A stretch of DNA of 64,000 nt from assembly GCA_030267565.1 (NCBI GenBank), contig BRXU01000001.1, forward strand, positions 4,216,001 to 4,280,000, written 5' to 3'. The notes under the pieces were generated by a model, which was not told where the DNA came from, searched no databases, and saw nothing but the letters and a program-made list of their open reading frames with translations. Both the position numbers and the translations under genes were made by a program. The DNA comes from Pleodorina starrii (Eukaryota; Chlorophyta; Chlorophyceae; Chlamydomonadales; Volvocaceae). How positions within the stretch are numbered: position 1 is the first letter of the stretch; each line of letters opens with the position of its first letter. Below, piece by piece: positions 14,701 to 23,660 of the stretch.

Positions 14701-17402
14701 ACCGGCACAACAGCACCCCATGTCAAACACATGTCGACCTCCGGAATGTCACGCCACCTGAGCAATGGACCGCAACCCTTGCGACCAACACACAGAACGG
14801 ACCCGCCGCCACCATCACGGACACGACGGAACCGCACCAGACTGGACACGACACACGCACACCACCGGAACCCACCCCCACCGAAGCGCTCCCCTCGCCC
14901 TCCCACGAGGGGAGAGCGACTACAGAGCACGGGGCACCCCGGTACACCGCCGCTAGCCCAAACCCCACCCCGATGGAGGTAGATGACGCGGGCTCCCCCG
15001 GAACCGAAGTACACATGCAACCGACGGACCCCGGAAGCCCCGAGGGCCCCCCGGCACATACCCCTGCCGACCCCAGCCCCATGGACACTGACGACGCAGA
15101 ACTGGATGCGGAAATCCCGCAGCCTCCGCCGGATGCCAGCGACGCCGCGGGCGCCCCGCGGCCCGCGCAGCAAGACGTCCCTAGGCCCCGTAGAGCAACC
15201 GCGAATGCTCCTGAAGCGCGCCACGCCGACACGGGACGGGCCACCAGGCGCGCCCCCACTCCAGAGGCCGCGGCACCTGCACGCACCAGCAGAAAGCGGA
15301 CCAGAAGGCAAGTAGGGCCCGCGCCCGCAACCCACACCATCACATATCACCTGCTCCGCATGCAAGGCCTCCCCATTCGGCAGGGCCATAACCGCACGGC
15401 CGCCGACGCACCGGACGGAGCCGAGACAACTGAGACATCGCAACACAACCCACCGAACCCGGCCCCCGACCCGGTACGGCTGGCGGCGCACGGCATGACG
15501 CGCCCCACTCCGGAACGGGATGCAGCACGTCCACGCCCACGCAAGCGCCCAGCGGAAAGCTCCCCCCCTCCGCAGTCCCGCCCTAAACCAAAAACAGGAC
15601 CTCAGCAACAACACATGACGAAATACGCCCACCCCAAAAAGCCAAAGACGGACACCCCCGCCGCACCTGCCAAGGCGCCAGCGCAGACCGCCAGCGAGCC
15701 ACCCCCCGCCGCACCCGGAGCACCGCCGATAGGCTATCTCAAACTCGTTACGATGAACACGCGAGGCCTGCAAGGGCACCGCGAGGGTATTTTGCGCCTA
15801 GTCGACGACCACAAGCCAGATGTGCTGGTGCTCACCGAAACCAAGCTAAGCGCCCATCATCGGCGCGCTATTGCAAGCATGAAGCACAGCATGCAGCCCT
15901 ATCAGACCTACCTGAGCAACCGCCCGCATGTCGCCGACCGCGCCAATCGGGAAGCAGGCGTCCTGATCGGAGTGGCGGAGCGCTTCAGTAGACAGGGCAG
16001 CGCCACCGCAGAACCTATACCCACTGAACTGGAAGGGTACATAGGGCATGTGCGTATAGCTCCCCCGGCCAGCTCCGCCCTCCACATCATAGGGGTGTAC
16101 TGCCCATCCGACTCCACCGCACGGCAGAGAATATACGAATATGGGCGAGCGGCCTCGGCGCACGCCAAAGCGAAGGGTGAACACCTGGTCATGGCGGGCG
16201 ACTGGAACGCCGTGCTCAAAGCGAGTGACCGGTCGACAGGCATCTGCAACTCGGACGACAGGGCACACAGATGCTTCTCGACGGACAACGACCTACAACC
16301 AGTAGACACCAGGCGACGAGAATACACCTACACGCAGACGCAACTCGGACTCGACACCCACCTGAGCCGCATCGACGACGTCCTCCTTGCTCCCCAAACC
16401 ACCGCCGCTGTGGCCAAGGAGGGCAATGCATACGAACAAGTGTACGATTGTGGAGGCAACTTCGACCACCGACCGCTGTGTACCCTCCTTCCCCTAGCGG
16501 GACTCCGCCTCTTCCCTGCCCCCGCTGCCCAGCCCCCCACAGACCTGAACCCCAGCTCATGGAGCCGCATCCAGCTGCCCATCCTCAAAGAAAGCAAAGG
16601 CAAAGCACGCATGGAAATGGAGGCGACACTCACGGGCGCAATTATCCACCTGCTGGACGCTCTCCGCCCCGCGCACGAGACCATAACAGCCGCCTCCACT
16701 CAAATGGAGCGCGCCGCGGGCAAGGACCAGGCGCGGATGATCCTTGGACACCTGCGCAATCACGAGGCCGTGCAAGCCACGAATGTCACTTTCCTAAGCC
16801 AAGAGCTTGGGACGCTCATGCTGCAATGCCTCGGCATCCTCGAAAGTCACTGCCAACAAAAACCCCCCCGCTCAGGGACATTGCACGCGCGACGGGGCAC
16901 TGGCAGGCGCCTGACCCGTTTACATGATGAACACAAAGCACTGAAACGCGACCTCACGCAAGCACTGCACCCGCCGGGCCCCCCCCCAACCCGACGAAAG
17001 CGACCCAACAACCCCCATCACGGCACCCCCAGGAGGCAACGCCGGTCCCGAACGCCACAGATCAGACCCCCGACCCACCTGAAACTGTTACCGCCCGCCA
17101 ACCACAAGGCCCGGGGGACCCATGGGACAACCTTGAAACCCGCGACCTGCGCATCGCGATCCGGAGCAAGGGGGACGAAATCAGGAAGGTGGTTAATGAG
17201 ACACGCAAACTGCACATGCGCAGAGCAAGCAGGCGGCTTCAACGCCTTCTCACAAAGAAGCCAAAGCAGGCGCACAGGCAAATCCTGGAGCCTGACGATC
17301 AACCGCGAGGTATCGCGGCTATACGCCACCCCGAGGACGGGCACCTGTGCACGGATTCCGAAGGCATTCTCGACGCGCTACACACACACTTCGCCCTCCT
17401 AG
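11751..17402 (+). CDS. LINE ORF, N-terminal part: hydrophobic region, Josephin-like protease, APE endonuclease
   Basis: This opens with ATG and a signal-like stretch (MQMLGLLVLTVFILGAYG). Residues about 500-750 hold five or more long hydrophobic segments. Residues 816-960 form the Josephin-like domain. A proline- and arginine-rich linker follows, and residues about 1327-1585 are an APE-type endonuclease with all hallmark blocks: MNTRG, LTETKL, VYCPS, GDWNAV, SRIDDVL and DHRPL. After a run of nine C at 16979-16987 this frame becomes junk while the reverse-transcriptase frame opens, so the real protein was probably one polyprotein and residues beyond about 1745 are out of frame. In a LINE, APE nicks target DNA to prime reverse transcription. 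Confidence 0.85.
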   Translation: MQMLGLLVLTVFILGAYGRTVTEAGTMDGLKVRRKAGLLKDPESQGLRSADKNAVSDLVSLLKEPNEQGREFLLVNVDNGPPTAATLMHTQLSVEVNRLYVPGATPMRVDAADTLEAAHACKQATITQLNEPHNAQTSLSITNYHSEAYVGSDMAWHSNSTRRCVRQTRPSPRVTLTATTDLRHDSKNCHLSASNHKVGAQDTNPIDPGGPLPRQDTPDNDIGQHAYDTSNTSLVLKRPPPSSSGDTTQQGAKEHYATDALTEMVIKSKNVITNGKLDQRYESCKEPTGSKLTKGHMPPHRPEWSALMPGNARCISYLSRVAYKSANNSHESSNTWMRTFDTRTGERAGHMATIEMPTSLSLHTGYPPHLSSNQPCTANMQPPQFISRPLLFATNGVDLHMARADSLPLHHKALEGPPPRDGLEGHDNLAGVSISLRASNQGSHSATTTGSTPRGAGPGTWWDPAQTDRGACAASDAQIYGNREPTSHSVRGRERRNPNAVVRTSLWLLRQAGMTLLHWLQLVTMAYVQFHILLYRYMVLAPLAVALAMYCARIAALSAIHLVHILKAAVRQTLQPNRTRRVHTEWTRAAHTILLMPLAFTPTALNLALQPLNDVVHYLLSAFLLIWAGRLILVTLVLPRGAALLRTVRHAVHTIHVGTRQVWSAPGPLAHQLAFFAILTLICWQQITGDIIALYLAAGILTISRGMQATPPLARRVHGHVCACVLAGLLTHVPSTSQRAVAPLATALALLVLDIPKATRLSRPQHEPQYGGPDEGTTRHAATPAHTTGTNNAPRRPEDVPWPPPEHPPEQATPTYHEKQRAQMCMIHAINNLLGGPYIDPPHVLSYCRTMTTHMQQQGLHAAAAIWKHAHNPITGHFSTIVLNHYLRHNVRIRDASGNTPHDTHIASVSTELPIRKGDQLDTLWAQLPPHAQSWGFIVHLEGHAVAVRRQHTHWFIIDSQSPRPTQLTTNWPLAHGTIYCLQHRHNSTPCQTHVDLRNVTPPEQWTATLATNTQNGPAATITDTTEPHQTGHDTRTPPEPTPTEALPSPSHEGRATTEHGAPRYTAASPNPTPMEVDDAGSPGTEVHMQPTDPGSPEGPPAHTPADPSPMDTDDAELDAEIPQPPPDASDAAGAPRPAQQDVPRPRRATANAPEARHADTGRATRRAPTPEAAAPARTSRKRTRRQVGPAPATHTITYHLLRMQGLPIRQGHNRTAADAPDGAETTETSQHNPPNPAPDPVRLAAHGMTRPTPERDAARPRPRKRPAESSPPPQSRPKPKTGPQQQHMTKYAHPKKPKTDTPAAPAKAPAQTASEPPPAAPGAPPIGYLKLVTMNTRGLQGHREGILRLVDDHKPDVLVLTETKLSAHHRRAIASMKHSMQPYQTYLSNRPHVADRANREAGVLIGVAERFSRQGSATAEPIPTELEGYIGHVRIAPPASSALHIIGVYCPSDSTARQRIYEYGRAASAHAKAKGEHLVMAGDWNAVLKASDRSTGICNSDDRAHRCFSTDNDLQPVDTRRREYTYTQTQLGLDTHLSRIDDVLLAPQTTAAVAKEGNAYEQVYDCGGNFDHRPLCTLLPLAGLRLFPAPAAQPPTDLNPSSWSRIQLPILKESKGKARMEMEATLTGAIIHLLDALRPAHETITAASTQMERAAGKDQARMILGHLRNHEAVQATNVTFLSQELGTLMLQCLGILESHCQQKPPRSGTLHARRGTGRRLTRLHDEHKALKRDLTQALHPPGPPPTRRKRPNNPHHGTPRRQRRSRTPQIRPPTHLKLLPPANHKARGTHGTTLKPATCASRSGARGTKSGRWLMRHANCTCAEQAGGFNAFSQRSQSRRTGKSWSLTINREVSRLYATPRTGTCARIPKAFSTRYTHTSPS
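14190..14690 (+). other. Josephin-like cysteine protease domain inside the LINE ORF
   Basis: The segment begins YHEKQRAQMCMIHAINNLLG, matching the ataxin-3/Josephin start (an HEKQ, then a catalytic Cys followed by xxHxxNNLLxG). Cys825 (14223-14225) is the likely nucleophile. GHAVAV places His944 (14580-14582) and WFIIDSQSP places Asp959 (14625-14627), in the order and spacing expected of a Cys-His-Asp/Asn triad. Josephins remove ubiquitin; in a retrotransposon it might process the polyprotein or protect element proteins from degradation (inference). The assignment rests on motif order only. All three candidate catalytic residues are present. Confidence 0.7.
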
Positions 17403-20311
17403 CCAAGCCAGTCTCCGGTCCCCGCACAGGCAAATACCTCCCAGGCGAGGCCCCACGCAATTACCCCTGGGAAGAGGCTGGGGCCCCTGACCCACTCAGA
17501 CAAGGCCTTGCACGCTGGGACGGTGCGCCCCCGTCCCTCCTCCCCGGAATCCTCGACCCATGCAACTTTCGCACCTGCCTGGGCCACCTCGCCCGCAACA
17601 AAGCCCCTGGGCCGGACGGCCTGCCCAATGAACTCCTCCAAACCCTTCCAGACGACCTCCAGACCGCAATACACCACCTGATCACCGTAATGTGGGTCAA
17701 AGCCGAAATTCCCCCCCACTGGACACAATCCGACACGGTCCTCATCCCCAAGAAAGGAGACCCACTTCTTATTAAGAACAAACGCCCGATCGCCCTGGCC
17801 AACACCCTCTACAAGCTGTACACCAGCCACATCACGCTAAACATCGTAACTTACAGCGAGCAAGCACACATCTTTACCGAGGCCCAGGAAGGGTACCTCC
17901 GGCAGCGCAATACAGAACGGCAAATCCAGAACGTGCTGCACGCTATTGAAGACGCGGGCCTCACCGGGCGCGACCTGTTCCTACTTTACATCGATTTCAC
18001 ATCCGCGTTTAACACCATCGACCACGATAAACTGCTTATGATCATGTACGACCTGGGCTACCCAGACGACCTAATCGAGGTGATTGCAAACTTGTACTCG
18101 CACGCCGCGACACGCATACGAACCGAGCACGGATGCACTGCGAACATTGCGATCGAGCGCGGAACGATCCAGGGAGACACGCTGTCACCCGTCCTGTTCA
18201 TTATCTACATGGAACCCCTCCTACGCTGGCTGCACAGCGGCGGCAGGGGGTACCGATATGGCTGCCTCCGGGCGGAAGAAAACGATCGCCATCACTTCAG
18301 CTCAGGGGCATTTGCTGACGACCTAGTTATCCTTACGAACGCGGTATCGGATCTGCGGCTCCAATGCTCAAAAATTGAACGGTATGCGAGGTGGGGGGCC
18401 CTCAAGGTCAACGTGAGCAAGTGCCAGATACAAGGCATTCTCCATGGTCGCGCGCGCTCGGACAAGGATCTGAGCAGAGGCCCCGGCACACAAAAATACC
18501 AGACCGCCCTGGAACGCCTTCTGAAAAACCAAATTCGGATAGACGACACGCCTATCCCGTACGCACCCCCCACGCAGCCGTACAAGTATCTGGGAGTACA
18601 CATTACCCCCACGCTGGACTGGGCAGAACAAGTGGCCTATGTGCGCGCCGAGGTTGACAGACGAGGACGGGGCATTCAGAGCTCCCTCGCGACCCCCGAC
18701 CAACGCATCAACATGATCAGAACCCTCATACACCCCTTCGTGGCGTACAGCCTGCCCACCATGGCGTACACCCCACAAGACATTGCCAGTTTCGATGCGC
18801 AAATCGCGGGCATAGCCAAACGCAGCTACGGACTCAAGATGGGCTTCCCCACCCGCGCCATTCTCAACCCGACCGCGAGGCTCGGCCTGGGGGTTGGCAC
18901 CGTACGCACCTTATACGCCGTCCGGGCGGCAAAGACCCTCGTCCTCTCCCTCAATGATGACGGCCGTCTCGGAGCGGTGACCAGAGCTCTCCTCCACCTG
19001 CAAAGTCGATACATGGGCACCGTACCGGCACATGAACTCAAACGGGAATGCAAATTCTACACCACACTGAAACAGCTCGCTCTCGTGAGGGAGGCGGGAG
19101 TGGAACTCACGGACAAAGGGACAGCATACGAAACGACAATGAGCAGCCTCGCCCACCTGATCAAATCTCTCAACCCAGCGGCCGAACCCAAGACGCTTGC
19201 GCTCCTCTTCCGATGCGTACAACCTCTGCTTGAGCTGGGTCTCGACCTCAGGGCCCTGAGGGATCAGAACACGGGCACGCACATCATCACCACCGATCAG
19301 TTGCAACTAATCGGAGGCCGGAACGTGGGATCGCGCCATAGGATAGCCCTGAACCAGCTCACTCTCGCCATGAATGCTGACCCCAGCGTACGGGCTCGGG
19401 CACCCAGATACCGCGGATCCACATCTCTACCCCCCGAGCTGCGGCTCATTCCGGACAACCCCGGCCTGTCCGGCCTAACCGACGAAACGGCTGGACCCAA
19501 ACCCATACCGTACGGACGCATAACGAAGTACCTCGCCCCAAAGCCCCGTGACCCGGTCGAAGCCATGCAAACCGCACACGCCGACACAGCCCCCACACCC
19601 CCAGGCGCGATAATCGCCAACGAGGCGACCCAACCGACGCCGCCCGGGGGTGAGACGGCAGTACCCACCACACGACGCTCGACGCCTAGATGTCACGCCC
19701 GGCAACACCAGCCACGGCGGCTAATAACCGACCGTGACCGCCTCAAAGCATACCTTTTGCGTCAAAACCTCAAGCCGGTAACGGGCATCGTGGACACCGA
19801 CGCCATCGGCTGGAACCCCCGACACACCCCACTCACCATCCAACATTGCGAAGAGCTCCTACGCCACCCGCACCACAAGGGCCTGCTGACCAGAGTCGGC
19901 TCCGCCGAACGGCTCCTCCAGATGCTGCTGGGCGAGGAACCATGGCCTGCGGAGGTCCCGGCGCGGTATGGAATCAGTATCACGCAATTCCTCTTCGGAG
20001 ACCAGGAAAGGGTGGCGTGCATCAATGCAGAAATACGTAAACGGGTCGCCGTCGACAAACCGACCCCAAAGAAGCAGCGCACAATCCACCCACCGAGTCA
20101 AGGCACCCACCGCACCTACTACCTGGTCGACTGGGAACGCACGGCAGTAACCAAAGGAGCCCTCGCCCTCTACGCTGCCAACGGATACCACCCCCAGGCG
20201 GTACACCCCCATGCGCCTCCCAACGGCACACCACCGCAGGTGGGCCTAGTCGAAGTGGACTGGGAGCGAGCCCACTACAGACGAGAGCACGCGCCTGGCC
20301 CAACAAGATAA
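16988..20311 (+). CDS. LINE reverse transcriptase segment
   Basis: This frame is open from directly after the C9 run. The reverse-transcriptase blocks appear in order: NKAPGPDGLPNELL, LIPKKGD with KNKRPIALANTLYKLY, the palm motif LYIDFTSAFNTID (about 17980), RGTIQGDTLSPVLF (about 18162), the catalytic FADD (about 18308-18322), LKVNVSKC and the thumb-side YLGVHITP. The catalytic aspartates are intact. The C-terminal part corresponds residue by residue to copy 2 on the minus strand at 37-41 kb. The frame ends at 20311 because of a 1-base indel near 20280; homology to copy 2 continues in the next frame (LAQQDNW beside LASQDNW). Confidence 0.92.
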   Translation, partial: NPTKATQQPPSRHPQEATPVPNATDQTPDPPETVTARQPQGPGDPWDNLETRDLRIAIRSKGDEIRKVVNETRKLHMRRASRRLQRLLTKKPKQAHRQILEPDDQPRGIAAIRHPEDGHLCTDSEGILDALHTHFALLAKPVSGPRTGKYLPGEAPRNYPWEEAGAPDPLRQGLARWDGAPPSLLPGILDPCNFRTCLGHLARNKAPGPDGLPNELLQTLPDDLQTAIHHLITVMWVKAEIPPHWTQSDTVLIPKKGDPLLIKNKRPIALANTLYKLYTSHITLNIVTYSEQAHIFTEAQEGYLRQRNTERQIQNVLHAIEDAGLTGRDLFLLYIDFTSAFNTIDHDKLLMIMYDLGYPDDLIEVIANLYSHAATRIRTEHGCTANIAIERGTIQGDTLSPVLFIIYMEPLLRWLHSGGRGYRYGCLRAEENDRHHFSSGAFADDLVILTNAVSDLRLQCSKIERYARWGALKVNVSKCQIQGILHGRARSDKDLSRGPGTQKYQTALERLLKNQIRIDDTPIPYAPPTQPYKYLGVHITPTLDWAEQVAYVRAEVDRRGRGIQSSLATPDQRINMIRTLIHPFVAYSLPTMAYTPQDIASFDAQIAGIAKRSYGLKMGFPTRAILNPTARLGLGVGTVRTLYAVRAAKTLVLSLNDDGRLGAVTRALLHLQSRYMGTVPAHELKRECKFYTTLKQLALVREAGVELTDKGTAYETTMSSLAHLIKSLNPAAEPKTLALLFRCVQPLLELGLDLRALRDQNTGTHIITTDQLQLIGGRNVGSRHRIALNQLTLAMNADPSVRARAPRYRGSTSLPPELRLIPDNPGLSGLTDETAGPKPIPYGRITKYLAPKPRDPVEAMQTAHADTAPTPPGAIIANEATQPTPPGGETAVPTTRRSTPRCHARQHQPRRLITDRDRLKAYLLRQNLKPVTGIVDTDAIGWNPRHTPLTIQHCEELLRHPHHKGLLTRVGSAERLLQMLLGEEPWPAEVPARYGISITQFLFGDQERVACINAEIRKRVAVDKPTPKKQRTIHPPSQGTHRTYYLVDWERTAVTKGALALYAANGYHPQAVHPHAPPNGTPPQVGLVEVDWERAHYRREHAPGPTR

Positions 20312-21626
20312 CTGGATCGAACTGCTCAATGCATTCCGGGATCGACGCGCTCAAGAAGCCGGACATGACCCGGGGCGCGCGGAGGAAACACGCGACAAGC
20401 ATCTGACGGAAAGGCAACAACAAGGCAGATGGGAAGTCGAATGCCTAAACACGATCCGAGGACAGCGCCTTCTCAGACAGTTTGTCGAAATCAACGTCCA
20501 ACCGGGCAACCCGGACAAGGACATCTACCCCACAGGGCGTTACACTATCCAGATCGGCAAACACAACGGCCTCCCCCGCGGGACACCCTGGGAGGGTGAC
20601 GGGGACATACCTGAAGGACTGCAGACCACCGGGCTGGCACTTGTATACGACCCCCAAGGCCACTGTGTAGGCCAAATCTCTGTCTGTCGTCTCCGCAGCG
20701 TGTGGTACAGGTACCAGGACGTGAAGCAGAACCGCCCGGAAGTCCACGCCCAACTCGCCGCCAGGGGCGGCTTTGCGGAAGACGTCGCACGCCTCCTCCT
20801 GCGATACCGGAATGGAGGGGGCACAAAAATGCAACCGGTCAAAGCGGCTAACGAGCGCCGGCTTCCCGAAGCACTTATGAAGCGCCTCACGACCGCGCTT
20901 GACGCCACAACCGAACGCTTTGCATCCCCCCTCAACGTAGCTGACTGCGTAGACACATACTACTCACGATTCTCAGAGGACCAGCTCTTCGGGGCGAACC
21001 ACGATGCATATACGCAGCCGTTCACAGGCCTCTCCATCGCCCATCCCGAGCCTACGCCGGAGGAGGGGCACCATGCGCTCAGATGGGCACTGGGGTGGGC
21101 CGAGACAGTACGGACAGAGAGCACACCCACCGCCACCCTCCTCCTGCTGCCCACGGCTCGAACGGCCCCATACACCCGCTACCTCACTCACCCACTGGTC
21201 ACTATGATCGGCCGGATCGACACGTACACGGGCACAGCCAATCTGTACAGCGAAACCCTTGAAGATACCCCCCAGCCTTACTCGATGGGCCTAACCCTTC
21301 TCCTAGTCAGCAATGTAACTGGTCGAACCCACGCCGAACGGCTCCGTCGGGCCCTAGGCATGCCGGCTGCAACCGCTACCCCCATGGAGCCCGCCCACCC
21401 CTGGAACGCGCCCCAGTGGGTGCGGAAACGAATACGCAGCATGACCGACCGACCACCCACCGCGGCGGTACTGTCCCGTACGTGCGACAACCTCACCTCT
21501 GCAGAGCGACAGGCCGTCTTCCGGACATTCCACGCCAAACAGTCGCTGCGATACGACTCCCAGAGCGCAATCTACACGGACGGAAAGAAAGAAAAGAAAG
21601 AAAAGAAAGTTTACACTGGACCGTAA
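20285..21626 (+). CDS. LINE segment after RT: PCIF1-like region and start of RNase H
   Basis: This is open in the frame of the first ORF and aligns with copy 2 from LAQQDNW onward. It includes the methyltransferase-like block at about 20890-21235 and ends in the first RNase H strand (AIYTDG). There the SINE insertion at 21585 replaces the continuation SVQKIKDG, which reappears at 22022. The last dozen codons (KKEKKEKK and so on) come from the SINE tail and are not element protein. Confidence 0.8.
20890..21235 (+). other. PCIF1-like methyltransferase-type region (putative)
   Basis: The order of motifs is ERFASPLN, a YYSRF segment, EDQLFGANHDAY, FTGLSIAHPEP, ALRWALGWA and ATLLLLP. This parallels the PCIF1/CAPAM family (a PL-TxYF segment, then FGS, a DF segment, GSFExNPPF and a hydrophobic FIVFIP strand). 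The catalytic NPPF is replaced by AHPEP, and copy 2 on the other strand has the same AHPEP, so the change is ancestral to both copies. If the homology is right this is a degenerate or repurposed methyltransferase fold. No search was run, so this is a hypothesis. Confidence 0.45.
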
Positions 21627-22010
21627 GCCCGAGCGTGGGTTAAGGGAACAGACTGATGCCTCTTCGGCGGGTACTTTCAGCCCATTACCGCGGTGACCGC
21701 CTTTTTGACTAAGATGGGTTGCTTCTCCCACCCACTCCGTGTCTGGGCTCCGTCTCACTCGGATCACATCTGGGTACCCGCACGCACTTTTCCCAGATAT
21801 GCCAGACACATCATTGTTGTACATTCAACCGTGCCGAGTTCTACCAGTGCAGGGGACAGGGACATGGCTAAAGAGCCATGCGATCACCTGCTGTTCGTTC
21901 CCACACCAGGGCCCCCATCGGTCACCCAGCCCTTTGCGAAGGCCGGGATCGAACGGTGACCTCTCGGTCACCAATTTAGTGCCCTAACTCTCAGGCACTC
22001 CTAGGGGATT
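21585..22010 (-). mobile_element. tRNA-derived SINE inside LINE RNase H
   Basis: The direct repeat TACACGGACGGA at 21573-21584 and 22011-22022 flanks the insert, a 12-base target-site duplication. On the minus strand the element starts TCCCCTAGGAGTGCCTGAGA, followed by an A-box-like GCCTGAGAGTTAGGG, a long-variable-arm-like segment and a B box GTTCGATCCC. It therefore has a Ser/Leu-type tRNA head. Its 3' end is a CTTT-rich tail, read on + as AAAGAAAGAAAAG at 21585 onward. The total of 438 added bases is a multiple of three, but stops inside the SINE kill the LINE ORF. Confidence 0.82.
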
Positions 22011-23522
22011 TACACGGACGGATCTGTACAAAAGATAAAGGATGGCGACGAGGAACGACAAATCCTCGGAGCCGCGGCCGTCGACGCACTCACCAATCAT
22101 ACGCTCCACATAGATGTAAATGCTGGACATCATGGCTGCCAAACCATCACGAGGTGTGAACTAAGTGCCATCCACCAAGCACTCCACATGCGCAGAGGCA
22201 CGCCTGAGGACAACACCCACTTATCCATCTGGACGGACTCAGCAGCTGCCCTCTACCTTATAAAAAAGATGATCAATAACCCACAGAAACTCCGCCTCAG
22301 CAAGCATAGGGCCCTGCTTGAGCAGATAGTCATAACTCTGAAAATTAGAGCAGCATGCAATTTAACTACTTCCCTACTTAAAGTAAAAGCCCACACTGGT
22401 GTGAAATACAACGAAGAAGCGGATAAAGCAGCAGTACGAGCCGCGCGAGGCCTTACCAAGCTCGACCCCGACGCAAAAAGCACAACCGAAACGGCTGGCA
22501 ATAACCCACGTAGCCAATACTGGTGGCTGCGGAAGATGAGTGGGCCTGAGAAGAATGCTGGACACTTTGCCAATGACCTCAACCGGGGCATCGAAGCACT
22601 AGTACGTCCGGAGACGCATTCGGGCTACACAAATGAGACGGATTACATGAAGTTTGTCGCCAATACCATACCTGACCTGGACATAAACGCCAGCGCACGA
22701 ACCCTACAGCGTAAGGTCGGCCGACACAAGCACGCCAAACGGTGCTTCGACTACCTGTACGGCCAACTATGGAACGCCAAACTTGCGAACCGCTTCAAGA
22801 AATCACTGACCCCAGGAGGCTCAGTTGCGTCCGGAAGCTGCCCCCTGTGCCACAACCCCGACTCCGGGGCGCATATCCTGGGCGGCTGCCGTCACCCAAG
22901 GATGCGTGCCCTGTACATCCTACGGCACAACCAGGCGGTCCAAACCATCACAAGTACGCTCGCCCGGGGAACCAACGGGGGCTGCTACACGGTCATGGAT
23001 GCCGGCCCCGCAGACGACCGGCCGGACTATGTAGCAGGCACAAGACTACCGCACTGGCTGCTCCCGAACACCCCGGAGGAAGAACGGCTCAAAATGCGCC
23101 CCGATATACTCCTCATCCCTAGCATCCCTCTCAACGAGGCACAAGAGATCGAGTACATGGGACCTCCGGACCCTAGTCAACACACCGTGCACATCATAGA
23201 AGTCGGATACACAGCAGACACCAATCACAAGCAAAAACAACACGACAAAGCCCACCAACACACCGAGCTAGCCCAGCTCCTCACGAGGGAGGGTTGGAAA
23301 GTCTGCTACACAGCACAAGAGGCCATCAGCCTAGGCTTCGCAGGCACCATCCGAAAGGACCTACGCCCCCTTCTTCGCACCCTTGGGGCGGGCAGTGAAG
23401 CGGCCAAAACATGCTGCAATGCACTCCACGACCACGCCGTCCGGGCGCTCAACAAGATCGTGATAACCCGGAGGCAAATGGAACGCGCCCCACACGAGAT
23501 GCCACAGCTGACGGGCACATAA
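22011..23522 (+). CDS. LINE C-terminal part: RNase H and restriction-like endonuclease
   Basis: RNase H resumes at [12 protein letters not shown], with the later acidic residues in [12 protein letters not shown] and [12 protein letters not shown], and a KVKAHTG strand. A CCHC finger follows at about 22839-22895 (CPLC, then H in GAHIL, then GGCRH). The restriction-like endonuclease has RPDILLI, then IIEVGYTAD with downstream [11 protein letters not shown] (about 23098-23270), consistent with the PD-(D/E)xK type core used by R2-like LINEs. Together with the APE domain this defines the dual-endonuclease layout. The ORF ends at 23522, about 120 bases before the (ATT)n tail. Confidence 0.88.
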   Translation, partial: YTDGSVQKIKDGDEERQILGAAAVDALTNHTLHIDVNAGHHGCQTITRCELSAIHQALHMRRGTPEDNTHLSIWTDSAAALYLIKKMINNPQKLRLSKHRALLEQIVITLKIRAACNLTTSLLKVKAHTGVKYNEEADKAAVRAARGLTKLDPDAKSTTETAGNNPRSQYWWLRKMSGPEKNAGHFANDLNRGIEALVRPETHSGYTNETDYMKFVANTIPDLDINASARTLQRKVGRHKHAKRCFDYLYGQLWNAKLANRFKKSLTPGGSVASGSCPLCHNPDSGAHILGGCRHPRMRALYILRHNQAVQTITSTLARGTNGGCYTVMDAGPADDRPDYVAGTRLPHWLLPNTPEEERLKMRPDILLIPSIPLNEAQEIEYMGPPDPSQHTVHIIEVGYTADTNHKQKQHDKAHQHTELAQLLTREGWKVCYTAQEAISLGFAGTIRKDLRPLLRTLGAGSEAAKTCCNALHDHAVRALNKIVITRRQMERAPHEMPQLTGT

Positions 23523-23660
23523 CCAACACATCCTCGCTCCCATCCCCACAGCGGTGGTGGGGGAGGACTGGGACCGGGGAAACCCGATACCCCACCTCCT
23601 CTGCTCCCTTAACCCACGCCTCGGCCTCCGGTCGGGCGTATTATTATTATTATTATTATT
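23523..23660 (+). other. LINE 3' UTR and (ATT)n tail
   Basis: The UTR contains GGACTGGGACCGGGGAAACC, then TTAACCCACGCCTCGG and a CGGGCG directly before seven ATT units. The same sequence recurs before every other (ATT)n tract that ends a fragment of this family (29.4, 37.3 and 47.1 kb), so it diagnoses the 3' end used for target-primed reverse transcription. Confidence 0.9.

Larger units (their letters stand above)
11628..23660 (+). mobile_element. Nearly full-length Dualen/RandI-like LINE (copy 1)
   Basis: A non-LTR retrotransposon of about 12 kb sits inside the minisatellite. Coding order: N-terminal region with hydrophobic segments, Josephin-like protease, APE endonuclease, reverse transcriptase, PCIF1-like region, RNase H, CCHC finger and restriction-like endonuclease, then a short 3' UTR and (ATT)n tail at 23640-23660. 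Two endonuclease types in one element is the hallmark of the Dualen/RandI clade described from Chlamydomonas. The 15 bases before the element (11613-11627) equal the 15 after it (23661-23675), as expected for a target-site duplication, but the host repeat has the same period. A C9-run frameshift, a 1-base indel near 20280 and a SINE insertion make this copy inactive as read. Confidence 0.9.

Noticed and set aside
21900..22008. A tRNA gene
   Set aside because: Only the promoter boxes are tRNA-like; the segment is the head of a SINE flanked by a target duplication.
11628..23660. LTR retrotransposon
   Set aside because: No long terminal repeats; APE, RLE and (ATT)n tail show non-LTR type.
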